A DNA stretch of 64,000 nucleotides from Typha latifolia (lineage: Eukaryota > Streptophyta > Magnoliopsida > Poales > Typhaceae), in NCBI GenBank assembly GCA_019914945.1, contig CM034105.1, positions 6,262,001-6,326,000 of the forward strand, given 5' to 3'. The notes beneath the pieces were generated by a model. The model searched no databases. It was given only the letters and a program-made list of their open reading frames with translations, and was not told the origin of the DNA. Position 1 is the stretch's first letter, and the number at the start of each line of letters is the position of its first letter. Position numbers and translations under genes: made by a program. Of this stretch, positions 1 to 10,449 are shown in pieces.

Positions 1-41
1 TAACTAAGTATATCAACGTGTTTAGGGTTGTGGGTGTTACA
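1..41 (+). mobile_element. Right-hand end of an LTR-like sequence cut by the window edge
   Basis: The first 41 bases end in GGGTGTTACA and are not part of the LTR that follows, since other copies of that LTR in the window lack them. The terminus resembles LTRs that begin TGTAACACCC and end in the inverted motif, such as the one at 48160-49669. I infer that another LTR element is nested in the LTR at 42-482, with most of it lying left of the window. Confidence 0.3.
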
Positions 42-482
42 GACTCATTATACCCTACCTCTATATATAGAAGGGCGGGGCTTTTTTGTTATTCAGCTAA
101 GAATCCAAGAATCTAAGTATCCAAGCATTGAGAATTAATTGAGTTTAGTTAGTTTTTTATTACCATATTTACTATTTTATCGTAGCGGTAGATCCTCTAA
201 TGCTTCCAAACCTTAGCCACCTCTTACCACAAAAATCCACCCTACAATACGGCCACCCACCACCATCCTTGGCCGTCCGCCACCCTCCGACAACCCCCAC
301 AACATCAAATATTTACCGTTCTGCTCTCTCTAATCTATCTCCACTATTTTATTTTTAAATTTTCAACTTGACCTCCGATTTAGGTCAAACTAGAGCCATT
401 AGAACCTTAACTCACAAGTTATCTCTACCTAAATTTTCATAATTCTCTTACGTCCAGATCGGTCCAGATCTAGTTCGTAATA
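42..482 (+). repeat. 5' LTR (partial) of short LTR element copy 1
   Basis: This matches the right LTR at 2112-2368, including a TATA-like CTCTATATATAGA near 60-72 and the start of the R/U5 part with ATCCAAGAATC. Related LTRs lie at 24285-24910, 55940-56393 and 57066-57490 (inverted). It ends GTTCGTAATA just before the primer-binding site; the canonical terminal CA appears to have mutated to TA, as the 56393 copy still ends GTAACA. Confidence 0.7.
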
Positions 483-520
483 TTGGTATCAAAGCCAATG
501 TTCCTCGAAAGATAATTAGC

Positions 521-814
521 ATGTGTTCCAAGGCCAACGAGGAGGTATCGACCATAGAGGACCACGATCTCATCTCCGCTCCTATGGGAGTTTCTTTAGT
601 GCCCCCTCCAACCCCAGTAACTATCGATGGCAAGTCACAAACGTTGGCAAAAGTTTTTTTTAAAGCATTTTCGATCGAGTCAAAAAAGAATGCGAAGGAG
701 ATCCAAACAGCCTTCAAGCACTCGTTTCAGGCCTTGATAGAGGTCCTACTAGCTGCCCTCCATCGACCTGTGCCGCCAGCGCCACCGGCCAACATGGAAT
801 TCGACCACCCATGA
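521..814 (+). pseudogene. gag N-terminus-like ORF of short LTR element
   Basis: An uninterrupted 97-codon ORF starts 38 bases after the LTR. Its segment near residues 12-30 (EDHDLISAPMGVS then PPP) recurs with stops in the second copy of the element near 3795-3870, and the segment at residues 40-75 also aligns there. It is therefore an element-encoded reading frame, probably the N-terminal part of gag. No capsid or zinc-knuckle motif is present. The sequence downstream to about 1500 is GC-rich and proline/arginine-rich in several frames and looks like decayed coding sequence; no frame is convincingly open. Confidence 0.5.
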
Positions 815-1862
815 CAAGAAAACCCAAGCCACGGAGGGGATAAGCCAGCCAAAATCACGGCCTCGACCCCTCCTCCGACCGCGGTGGAGGTCCCTCCACC
901 ACCGCAGATCCTCACAGCCGCCGCAGCGACATCGGAGCAGCCGGTAGAGACGACTCCCGAGTCATCTTCCCCACCCGCGGTGAGAGCTAGAGCTGAAAAC
1001 CCTAGCCTCCCATCGGTGGCCATCCGGTCGGTCCCAGCCCCCACTACCTTGTCCAGGCCCTTCCATAGGACCCCCGCACCTAAGCCAAACTAGCGACAGC
1101 CACAACAAAGGCTCGAAGAGCGCCATCGACGACCCTCCTTGCAGTAGCAAAACCACGGCAAGTGGCTGCGTGTCCGGCATTCCAGAGGTCAACCACCTCG
1201 GGCCAACTACAACCCATTGGTGGCAACCGCAGCTGCCGGAGACCACCAAATGGCCGAACCCGACGGCCACGCTCGCGACATTATTACCCGAGCAAGCCCA
1301 CGTAGGGGTGGCTTCCGCAGGCCTCACCACCACCTCGGCTCCACGATAGTGGGACTATGGCCACCAACCGTAGCCGTCGGGGATCAGGGGACCTGCCTGC
1401 GAGCTACCACAGCCGCCGTTGCAGCCACCCGAGCCCGAGATCGATATTTGGCTTCCACTGTTGCTCGCCGCCGCGAGGACTAGCCAAGGGCCGATTGTCG
1501 ACGACCCACGATCAAACCCAATAACCGCTACCCCCATGCCAGACCACAGCAACGTCCCTAGGCTGAAATTTAATTTCAGCCCTAGCGTTAGGTTTTTGGG
1601 TATTGAGGGAGAGATGAGGTGCACGTATCTTGAGGCTTTTAAATTTTTGCCATCTAATTCTATCAACTTGCTTGAACCAATTGGGAGGTCATGAGCATGA
1701 CTTAGTGCTCGAGGAAAACTAGTGGAATGAATTGGTGGGCATGCACTATCAAACTGAGTCGTATTTGTATGCAGACCCGTGGGCCTATGAGCACAATGTA
1801 AATTAGAAGATCCAGCTCGCATACTAGTCACCTTGAGACAAGGTGTCGGAAGCATGGTGGAT

Positions 1863-2368
1863 TGTTATGATCCGACCACATGGGTTAAGTCGAGTCAAGT
1901 CGAGCCGAGTCTAGTTTAGTCATGTGAGCCATTAAGGCAAGTCAAAATAAGTCATGACAACTCTTAAGGCAAGTCGAAATAAGTCATGACAGCTCTTAAG
2001 ATAAGTCTAATTAAGTCAAGTAAGACTTTAAGGCAAATCCAATTAAGTCATGTAAACCTTTAAGGCAGGTCCTGATTCAAGTCGTGTCAGCCTTTAAAGC
2101 TAAGTTCGAGTAGGATTCATTATACCACACCTCTATATATAGAGGGACAAGGCTTCTTTGTTATTCATCCAAGAATCTAAGAATCCAAGTATCCAAGCAT
2201 TGAGAATTAATTGAGTTTAATTATTTTCTTACTATTGTATTTACCATTTTATCGTAGCTGTTAGATTGTCTTTACCTTTCTATGGGTAGATCACAGTCGT
2301 AGATCCTCCAAAGCTTCCAAACCCTAGCCACCTCCTACCTCCAGCAGCCACCCTACAATACGGCCATC
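1863..2368 (+). repeat. 3' LTR (right-truncated) of short LTR element copy 1
   Basis: It starts TGTTATGATCC, immediately after the polypurine tract. The U3 part contains imperfect tandem repeats of about 30-35 bases built on AAGGCAAGTC..AAGTCATG (1925-2095), which also occur in the solo LTR at 24285. A TATA-like element lies near 2131-2142. Similarity to the other LTRs stops at about 2368, where GAGCC-rich repeat sequence begins. Confidence 0.68.
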
Positions 2369-2744
2369 CTCTAATTAAGCTCAAGCTCTGCTCAGGCTTG
2401 GTTAAGCTAAGGTCAAGCTCGGGTCGAGTTGAGCTGATCCGAGCCTAAGTAGAATTATAAGGCTCAAAAATAATTTTAAGTCGAGCTTGAGCCGGAGCTG
2501 GTTCGCTCAGGCTCGGCTCGTTTACACCCCTAACGATGCGTGGGCTGAGAGATTTGTGAATGTTAGGATAGGGATTTAAGGTTTGGAATTTTATATTAAT
2601 ATATATAGCAAGCCTATCGAGCCGAGCCTGAGCGAGCGGACTTGGCCCATGCTTAGCTCAAAATATAAATCAAGCCTAAACTTAAGGCTCAAGCTAGGCT
2701 CAGCTTTAGCCGAGTCCGAGCCGCTTGTTTATTTTGACACCCCT
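2369..2744. repeat. Fragments of a GAGCC-rich hAT-like repeat
   Basis: Dense GAGCC/GGCTC/AAGCTC motifs fill 2369-2533 and 2605-2744. Two termini are recognisable: CTCGTTTACACCCCTA (2515-2533) and TTTATTTTGACACCCCT (2727-2744). Both match the ends of the more complete element at 35444-36244. These appear to be two pieces of that repeat family abutting the truncated LTR. Confidence 0.5.
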
Positions 2745-3192
2745 ACTTAAAGCTATGTCCGAAAACTAGTTCCTTTTCAACTTTCAGGTTACACGAAATT
2801 AAATTGAGTGCACGTATCTTATAGCCTATGACAAAATGCTACTTCCCACTGCAAAATGGCATGACCACAAATTATGCCAATCTCTTGAACATGAGGATAA
2901 ATTGTAGACACCAAAGCTGCACTGCACTAAAATTCAACTTAGTGGATGTGTTTGCCAATAATGAGCTAAGAATATATCTAAGGTCTGTCTCATGTCAACT
3001 TCTAGACACGAGGATTAGTAACCCAACTCAAGTCACACTCTACAAAATCTTTTAGTAAACGTGTTGATTGACATTAGCAAGGACATGCCCAAGATCTAGA
3101 TTTTTGTTAACCTCCATGCAGCTGAGAGTTTTTTAAGTATAAAATTATGTAATAGCAAGTTCGTTGATATAGAGCACCCTAAAATTTGTTGT
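2745..3192. other. Unassigned intergenic sequence
   Basis: No conserved domain, tRNA or terminal repeat was recognised here. A 75-codon frame (2828-3055) shows no family resemblance and I do not treat it as a gene. Confidence 0.4.
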
Positions 3193-3725
3193 TGTTACGA
3201 TCCACATGAGAGTCGAGTTAGTTAGGTTAAGTCAAAAAAAATCTATTTAATTATTTTTACTTATTATTTTTAAGTTTGAATTTAAAGCAGATAATCCACG
3301 TATATAAGCCCTAAATTGGACCCGACCCGTTGTGACTCTACTTCTTGAAAGAGTGGTCATGGGTTATTTATCACGTGGAATGAATAACGAACTAAGTTAT
3401 TATTTATCTTACTTTTACATTTCAATCATAACCGTCTATTTTTTTTTCTACAAGTAGATATAACCTACAAATCCTATTATACCTTCAAACCCTGGCCATC
3501 ATCGATCTCCACGAGCCACCAACACCTACGGCTGATCTCCACCATCCCACAATCGTTCACCACCCTCTAACAATCGCCACAATGTCGGTATTCCTGTTTT
3601 TGCCATATTCTAACCTTCCTCCAATATTTTCAGCTATAGCTTGGATTTGTTTCATTCCAAAGCCATTGTATTCGAGACTTACTAATTTTTCGATGAACTG
3701 ATCGTTCTAGATCTAGTTCGTAATA
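3193..3725 (+). repeat. 5' LTR of short LTR element copy 2
   Basis: It starts TGTTACGATCC and ends GTTCGTAATA directly before the primer-binding site. A possible TATA element, GTATATAAGCCC, lies near 3300-3311. Confidence 0.72.
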
Positions 3726-4995
3726 GTGGTATCAGAGTCACCATTCCTCGGCCGATGGTTAATGTGTGACCGAAGGTGAAACCGAGTGAGATTGCTCCCA
3801 TGGAGGACTGAGAACTCATCTTCATCCCTATGGAGGTTTCTACGGCACCGCCACTAACACCAGCCATTACCATCAAAGAGCCACAGGTGTGGGATGAAGG
3901 CAATATTCACAAAAATTTTGACTGATTTGAAAGAGAACTTGAAGGAAATGCAAACTTATCTCAAGGACTCAATCTAGGCCTTGGCTTGGCTCTACTAGCT
4001 GCCCATCAACACTCTACACAACCACCGGCCACCGCGGAACTGCCACCATCACAACCATCTCCGTCAACCCATGAAGGTGTAGAGGAGCCCTAAGCCATGG
4101 CCAAAACCCCTTATTTGGTTGTGATGGAGAACCCTCCACCCCTGTAGACCCATCCCTTTGTAGCAAGAATGCCAAAGTAGGCCCAAGCAACAGCTTTGAG
4201 TCATCTTCCCTTCCCACGGTCGAAACTAGGGCCCCAAACCTTAGTTTTCCGCCAACAATTATATGCGAACCCTCGGCCCAAACCACCACTGCTAGTCTCC
4301 TCCCTAGAACCTCCACACCTTACCTAGCCTAGTGGAAGACGTAGCAGACAGCTTGTAGACCGCCTCGATAGCTTTTCCCGTGCAACAAATCCATAAATGG
4401 CAAGCTTGAGGCCAGCATTTCAGTGACCATCGACGGCCACGATTGGCTTCCACTAGCCAACTACAAGCCCGGTGGTGGACTCCACAGCCGCCAACAAGTG
4501 TCGTATGGCCAAGCATGATGCCCTTCGAAGCACCACCCACCATCTATTCCACTACTGTAGCTCCACTGTAGTGGGGCTTTTGGTACTAGTCACAGCCACT
4601 AGGGGACCACTAAGGTGCATCGAGGAAGCCCATGTAGCAATCTTAGCCTAAAAAAACAACTGAATTTTGGGCCTAGGTTTAAGGTTAGGGCAAGTGGGTG
4701 GAGGATATGAAATGAACGCATCACAAGATAGACCAAACTTTCATGAATCAGCTCGACCACCTTGCATAAACTAGTTGGGAACGCATGAGCATGATTTGGG
4801 GCCAAAGTAGGAGCCCGAGGATGACTAATGGAACAATCTGTTGGGCCCAAGTTAGCTAACTGAGTTAGACTTGCATGCAAGCCCAACTCTACATAACCTA
4901 GACCAATGGGCTTCTAACCCATTGGACTAGCATCCAGAGTGAGGTCACCCGGTTTCCTATGATGGATCACACTTGAGAATTCAAGTACGGACCAT

Positions 4996-5765
4996 CATGC
5001 TTGATTTCCCAAAATTTTCTAGAGAAGACTTGCTAGACAAGACCTATCAAGCTAACTAGTTTCTCACATACCATGGTATGCCCGATCACCAGAAGGTCCA
5101 GCTCATATTATTTCACTTGGAGGGCATGGTGATTAGATGGAACAAGTCGATAGAGCGGACTCAACCATTGGAGTCTTAGTAGGCTTTTCCTTACATGCTT
5201 TATATTTGGTTTGGTCCGACCCAGTATGAGGAGTTCTAGGCTATATTGACTCAGCTGAATCAATCAACAATAGTTTGGACTTCTGTGGAGGAGTTTGAAT
5301 GAATCTGCTATCGACTCATCTATTGGTCAAACTCAACCCTGAAGAGTACTTTCATTAGTGAGCTTAAACTTGGCATAGATGCTGATGTCAAGGCTCTGAT
5401 GCAATTTTTAATGAGGTCTTCTCCCTAGCAATACTGATAAAGTCAAAGTTGGGCTAGTTGAACCAGCTTTGCAAAGAGGAAAGGAGGAAGGTGACTTACA
5501 CCTAGGGCCTACTTGAGCCTTCTCCTACTCCTGCTCAACCTACATAGGCGGCCCAGCCCAACCGTTTGTATCACTTTATACCGAATGTCTTGGACAAGCA
5601 TAGAAAGAAGAGCTTGTATTTTTACTGCGATGATTATTTTACTCCCTATCATAAATGCAAGCACAAGCCTATCCATGTCATGTTCCTAGGTGGGCTCGAA
5701 GAGGATGAACTTGAGTCCATTGATTAGCACGATCAACTCTATGAGTACAAGGACGTCAAGGATTA
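4996..5765 (+). pseudogene. Decayed Ty3/gypsy gag with degenerate zinc knuckle
   Basis: The frame opens MLDFPKFSREDLL, the typical start of the Retrotrans_gag domain, followed about 30 residues later by DHQKVQLILFHLEG..RWNK, matching the family pattern KVxxAxxxLxGxAxxWW. A stop lies between these motifs and more stops and frameshifts follow. Near 5600-5690 a remnant of the CCHC knuckle reads LYFYCDDYFTPYHKCKHKP: the first cysteine of CX2C is lost. Residues EEDELES follow, as in the chromovirus gag at 11250-11270. No protease or reverse transcriptase follows; the element goes straight to its polypurine tract. The gene is non-functional. Confidence 0.7.
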
Positions 5766-5802
5766 ATCACCTTGAGGACAAGGTACCGGAAGCATGGTGG
5801 AT

Positions 5803-6364
5803 TGTTTCAATCCGATCACGAGAGAGTTAGATTTAGTCAAGTCAAGTCTAGTTAATTATTTTTTCTTATTACTTTTAAATTTGAATTGAAGCGGATAATC
5901 CGTGTATGTAAACTCAATAGCGCAAATTGGACCTAACCCTCTCTGACTCTACTACTATAAATAGGAGTGGTCATGGATTATTTATCATGTGGAATGAGAT
6001 CAATTTAAGTTAGTTTATTTATCTCGCTATTATTTTTCAATCATAGTTGTCTATTTTTCTAGGAGTATATCTAACCTAGAAACTCTACTCTACCTCCAAA
6101 TTCTAGCCAGCATCTCCCTCCATGAGCCATCCACCCCTACGACCGACCTCCACTATCCCATGGCTATCCACCACCCTCCGACGACCATCACAATGTTAGT
6201 ATTCCCGTTTTTGCCACATTATGATCTTTCTCCACTATTTCAGCCATAACTTTTCACTCTAACTTTAGATTCACTTTATTTTAAAGTCATTAGATTTGGC
6301 TATCACCCATAAAATTTTTCTAATTTTCTTACCTAACAAATCCTCTCAAATCTGGTTCATAACA
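5803..6364 (+). repeat. 3' LTR of short LTR element copy 2
   Basis: It starts TGTTTCAATCC after the polypurine tract and ends CATAACA. It aligns with 3193-3725 along its whole length, with many substitutions and small indels, so the insertion is old. Confidence 0.72.
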
Positions 6365-8005
6365 AATGTGTAGTTTAGTTTTAAAGTTAGGTCAAGATAT
6401 ATGACTTCTTAAAAAAATGCTCATGCTACAAAAGATTGAAAACAAGTCAAAACAAAAAAATTCCAAACTTGTTCAAATTTGCTGTTTCTTTTTGAGATTC
6501 TCCTAAAAAAATCAAAGACATTCTAATACATTTAAAGAAGATCCCAGAGGTCAGATTAACGCAAAAAATTCAAAGGAGATCAAAGTATAAGAGTTCTAGA
6601 GTTCTACCTTCCTCAAGGATCTTACTTTCTATCTAAATTGAAGAGAGATTGCATATGTTTGTTGCTTGGGTTTCAACTATAATGTTTTAAAGCAGCGGAC
6701 GAGCTTAAAGGATAGCACATCTATCATCAATTGAAATTGATCCACATCATATTTAACGTAATTAACGAGGAGCACTCTATTTTTTCAAAGTAATTTATCG
6801 ACGTGTGAACTTCGAGCAAACGAAGGGCTTCAATCTGTGAGACCTCCAGAGTATGGTGAGAAGGATTGTAAGTGAATCTTGTGTCTACATATTGAATGTG
6901 AAATAGATTAATCCAAGAGGTTGATCAAATCCATAATTTTTTTCTTAATATATGAGAAAGATTTGTTTTTTCACGTTAAAAATTAGTTGTAGTGTGTTTG
7001 CATGTTATGTTTCATACTCTTAATTGGTTTTCACGTTCTAACTTGAGTTTAATTTTCAAAGTTAGAGTAATATTGGGACTTCCATCTGTTTCATGGTTTC
7101 AGGTTAAGAGTTTGAAACATAATAGGATTTGATTTTTCAAAACAATTTGGATTTGATTTTTGACTTTTCTAGTTTTACTTGATTTTGACTTTTTGTATCT
7201 CATTTGTACTTAGTCGATCTATATTTCTATATCTTCTTGAAATTTTTAACCAAAAGGGGAAGAGAGAATATGAGAAAAGGAGAGAGAAGGCCTCTCTTTG
7301 CTCCTCTCATCTTCAACCTCCAACTCTAAACCCAAGGAAAAGAATCTAGAAACTCTACACTAAGCTTCTCCTCACTACGAGCCTCCTTCCTCAATTCCAC
7401 AAAGCCACAGCGAAGCATCATCTTCCTCCTCTCCACCTCTCACGCCGCCACCAAGTAAGTCACCTTCCTCCTTCGTTGAGCTCCCACTTCACCTCTAGTC
7501 TTTTTTTCTCATCTAGCTAAAACCCAAAATGCCCTATCTACCTAGACCAAGCTCTTCTCCTCACGAAGCTAAAAACCTAACCGCGACACCTATTTCCTTT
7601 CTTCCTTCGAGCTCTCCTCCTACCTTACCACACTTCACTTCTCTTCAGCCTCTAACAATGACTAGAGCCATCCCGGCAATAGGTCTCCCCTCTTCCTCAA
7701 GCTCTAAGAAAAGATAGGGATTAGATAGAGAAAGTAATTCCTTCTTCATCCCTTTGGCCTAGTCTCCACCAGCTGCCAACCCTTGTGGTTGGCTTGCCAA
7801 ACCACTAGCATGCTCAGAGGGAGGAGAGGCCTTCTTCTCTCCCTCTAGTCCCCTCTTTATTTCATTTGGTTTCTCAAGTTATGTGAGCGTACAACTAGTA
7901 CCATTGCTAGAATAATAAGAAGAAGAAGAAGAAAACAACAACAACAACAAAAGAAAAGAGAAAAAAATGCAACAACAATAGCAAGAAAAAAAGAGAAAAA
8001 AAGTG
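6365..8005. other. Unassigned AT-rich intergenic sequence with simple repeats
   Basis: No gene or terminal repeat was recognised. A pyrimidine-rich, TCT/CCT-loaded stretch (7300-7700) contains short frames (for example 7529-7717) of low complexity that do not look coding. A GAA/CAA microsatellite lies at 7917-7960, and poly-purine sequence runs up to the LTR boundary. Confidence 0.45.
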
Positions 8006-8831
8006 TGATAAACTTTGTTAGAGTCTTTTCTTATTGCATTAGTTTTTTATTTTCATTAAAATAAAATTCCTATAGATCGCGTTCGAACGCGGAAGGAGTC
8101 GCGTTCGAACGCCCTTGCGAATGCTTGCATCAAGTTTGCAAATACAGAGAACGCAAAATGTGCATTCGAACGTGGTCGGCCATATTCAAATGCCGCGTTT
8201 GAACGCCTGCAACGCGTTCGTACATATAAAGAATGTCTTATGTGTGTTCGAATGCGATCGGCGGGATTCCACTAGGATTAGAGTTAGTTATTGTTATTAA
8301 GGCTTGTTGGCTAGCCTCTATAAAGGTGTGGATGGTAGCCAAATTTAGGATGCTATTAGAATATTAGTTTCTTGTCTCTCTATCTTCTCTCTACCCTAAT
8401 CTCCCTCCTCCCTCTTCACCAACCTACCACCTCTACCGTTGGCAAGGTCTCTCCTAACTTCTAATCTCCCTCGTCTATCGAGTCCTCCTTCTTGTTTGAG
8501 ATCTCGATCACTTCTTCCCATTCGACTTTATCCTTTAAATAACATCACCCATCCACCCTCATCTCCATTATCATCCATAACCCTAACTTTCACTCTACCC
8601 GTTATCACCACCATCATCCGCAATATATCGTATTTTCGTCATAGTTGCAGTTTGAATATGCAAAGGGAGTAAATACAAAAAAAACGTAGATCAGAGAGAT
8701 ACGAATCAATTCCATTTAATTTTGTAATTTTCTGATAATAAGAGAATATTTAGTGAATAGTTTTCCTTGGTTACACAGACTGCTTTCTCTAATAAATTCA
8801 GATCTTAAAAGAATTGTTTCGTAATCTATCA
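8006..8831 (+). repeat. 5' LTR of chromovirus
   Basis: It is 826 bp, TGATA to TATCA. U3 carries a cluster of the CpG-rich palindrome CGTTCGAACG and its variants (8078-8265), followed by a TATA-like CTCTATAAAGG (8316-8326). It aligns over its length with 14755-15560. Confidence 0.85.
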
Positions 8832-8832
8832 T

Positions 8833-8849
8833 TAGTATCAGAGCCAGGC
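8833..8849 (+). other. Primer-binding site, initiator tRNA-Met type
   Basis: TAGTATCAGAGCCAGGC lies one base after the LTR and matches the usual plant consensus TGGTATCAGAGCCAGG apart from its first bases. Unlike the related element at 19.4-24.0 kb, only one copy is present. Confidence 0.8.
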
Positions 8850-9473
8850 AAACCTTAGACCTCTATTAATGGTGGAAATAAGGAAGATGACATCAACAAG
8901 GAGACCAATGGAGAGCACATCGACAAAAGAAGACACAATCTATGACAACCCTAACCGTGAGGCCGATTCTCTAGGAGCGACAACGACAGGACTGAGTCAA
9001 CCAAAGTCCATGGGTGTGAACATGGGCTTGGCAGATCAACTTAGGAGCATGTTCCAAACATTGCTGCATAGAGTTGATGCAATGTAGAATAATCATACTG
9101 CTTTAAAAGAATATGACATGAACTGATCGGCTTCTTCATCTTCTCGACAAAGATCGGTGCCTCAAAAAGGACCAACGGTGGACCACACCAAACCGATACC
9201 CCACAGGTCTAGTTGCGATATGTTAGTGTCAATGATCCTCTTTTATCTATGCCTACACATCATCCCCCACCTCTGATATAAAACCCAAGACCGGCGGTGG
9301 TGGAACCCGAGAGGAGTGGGGTATCGGTGCGCTTCGTTGATGAGGAGGATTGGCACTTTGAGGATGAGGTTGATTCCTTCGAAGATGGTGATGGGAGTGC
9401 TCGAGGATTTAGAGAAGGAGATCAACATGCACAAAGGTTCAGACCTAAACCAAGGATCTTTCGTGAACCCGAC

Positions 9474-10449
9474 TATTAGGTTTTTATTTGTTGGCAATTG
9501 TGTACAAAATATTCTAAGTGTATTTTTTTTCATGTATATGAGCTTTACACAAGTCTAGAATATCTCTGGTTTGAAGAATTGCAAGATTATTGGAGAAAAG
9601 CCATCGAGTTCACACCACGTTCACAAACACATTCGAACGCGGGTACTGCGTTCACACAGACAGAGAGCCGCATTCACAAACGCATTCGAACGCGGGTATT
9701 GCATTCACACAGATAGAGAGTCGCGTTCACAAACGCGATCAAACGCGGGTACTGCGTTCACATAGACTGAGAGCTGCGTTCACAAACGCGTTTGAATGCA
9801 ACCTGAAGAATTCAAGTTGTCATGTTCGAACGCACTCGGGCCCGTTCGAACGCACCTGAGTTTAAGTCATGTCGTTCGAACGCACTCGGGCCATGTTCGA
9901 ACGCACCAACGAAGTTTGATAAAATTGGACTTTCGTGAGTACGGATAAAACTTGGATTTGGCTCTATCTTGGAGACCATATATAAGGATTGTGATGCCCT
10001 ATCTTGAGGGTGGTTGAAGAAGCATTATTGAAGGAGACTTCTTGAGGCTACATCAGTTCTTCAACTAACAAGGATCCACTCATCTATAAAACTTAATCTT
10101 TCATCTTAAGGGCTATCTAGACGAAAGATCAATCTCGAGGGTTACCGAGATTGGACTTCAATCACGAGAAGTAGTGAATCGTGGGTTCTAGCGAGCAAGA
10201 CTGAGAGGAACAAAGTTTGTTGGATCGATGGGTTATTTTGTGAGTCAGTCTTGTAACTGCTACTATTCTAGTGATTGGTTTTGATCCGAGTTTGGATCCG
10301 TGGTTTTTTTCCGTTTGGGTTTTTCCACGATAAAATCTTGGCATTCATCTATGCTTTCGTTCCTAATATTTCTACGGACTTTTACTTAAGCGAACGAGTG
10401 ATATCATTGCCTAGTATTTAGATAATACTTGTGTCTAGGGTTTTTTTCA
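9474..10449. mobile_element. 976-bp LTR-like insertion inside gag
   Basis: The related element at 22.5 kb has continuous gag here, so the extra sequence is an insertion. It is flanked by the pentamer CCGAC at 9469-9473 and 10450-10454; removing one copy restores the alignment exactly. It contains a cluster of TTCGAA palindromes including a 53-bp tandem repeat (9619-9810), a TATA-like CATATATAAGG (9979-9989), and a T-rich segment GGGTTTTTCCACGATAAAA (10317-10335) like the U5 of plant copia LTRs. A typical LTR start, TGTTGGCAATTG, lies 15 bases inside the left edge. I infer a solo LTR; the exact termini are unsettled because the left edge reads TATTAGG rather than TG. Confidence 0.6.
9619..9810 (+). 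repeat. 53-bp tandem repeat with TTCGAA core
   Basis: About 3.6 copies. Equivalent positions of the core ATTCGAACGCGGG fall at 9631, 9684, 9737 (mutated to GATCAAACGCGGG) and 9790 (degenerate). Each unit carries a TTCACAAACGC arm and an ACAGA-rich spacer. It lies within the insertion in gag, upstream of the TATA-like element, the usual U3 position for enhancer-type repeats. Confidence 0.8.

Larger units (their letters stand above)
42..2368 (+). mobile_element. Short non-autonomous LTR retrotransposon, copy 1
   Basis: Two copies of the same LTR (42-482, left part missing; 1863-2368, right part missing) flank about 1.4 kb. Directly after the left LTR is a primer-binding site of the initiator tRNA-Met type (TTGGTATCAAAGCC, 483-496). 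Directly before the right LTR is a purine-rich stretch read as LETR/GSMVD-like codons (about 1831-1862) that matches the polypurine tracts of the elements at 3193 and 8006. The interior holds only a gag N-terminus-like ORF and proline-rich decayed sequence; no protease, reverse transcriptase or integrase is visible. The structure indicates a non-autonomous element mobilised in trans. The same internal tail (near 1660-1800) recurs at 4760-4920 in copy 2. Confidence 0.72.
3193..6364 (+). mobile_element. Short non-autonomous LTR retrotransposon with gag remnant, copy 2
   Basis: LTRs at 3193-3725 and 5803-6364 are about 0.55 kb and share order and sequence throughout. The 5' LTR is followed by a tRNA-Met-type primer-binding site (GTGGTATCAGAGTC, 3726-3739). 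The 3' LTR is preceded by a polypurine tract read as LEDKVPEAWWI (5770-5803), the same peptide-like tail as in the chromovirus at 14722-14754. The interior contains a decayed gag with a degenerate zinc knuckle and no pol. Flanking pentamers are GTTGT and AATGT (3 of 5 identical), so a target duplication is not firmly shown. I infer a gag-only derivative of a chromovirus lineage. Confidence 0.75.

Noticed and set aside
727..1333. Overlapping minus-strand frames of 105 and 123 codons in the GC-rich interior of the first short element
   Set aside because: They lie opposite the element's gag-like frame, are Gly/Val/Trp-rich from antisense codon bias, and match no family.
1217..1694. Frames of 88 and 91 codons in the first short element
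   Set aside because: Low-complexity Pro/Ala/Arg sequence with a competing 166-codon antisense frame (1355-1855); no evidence that any is translated.
9619..9810. Regularly spaced repeats that could suggest a CRISPR-like array
   Set aside because: The units are contiguous 53-bp tandem repeats without unique spacers, in a plant LTR context.
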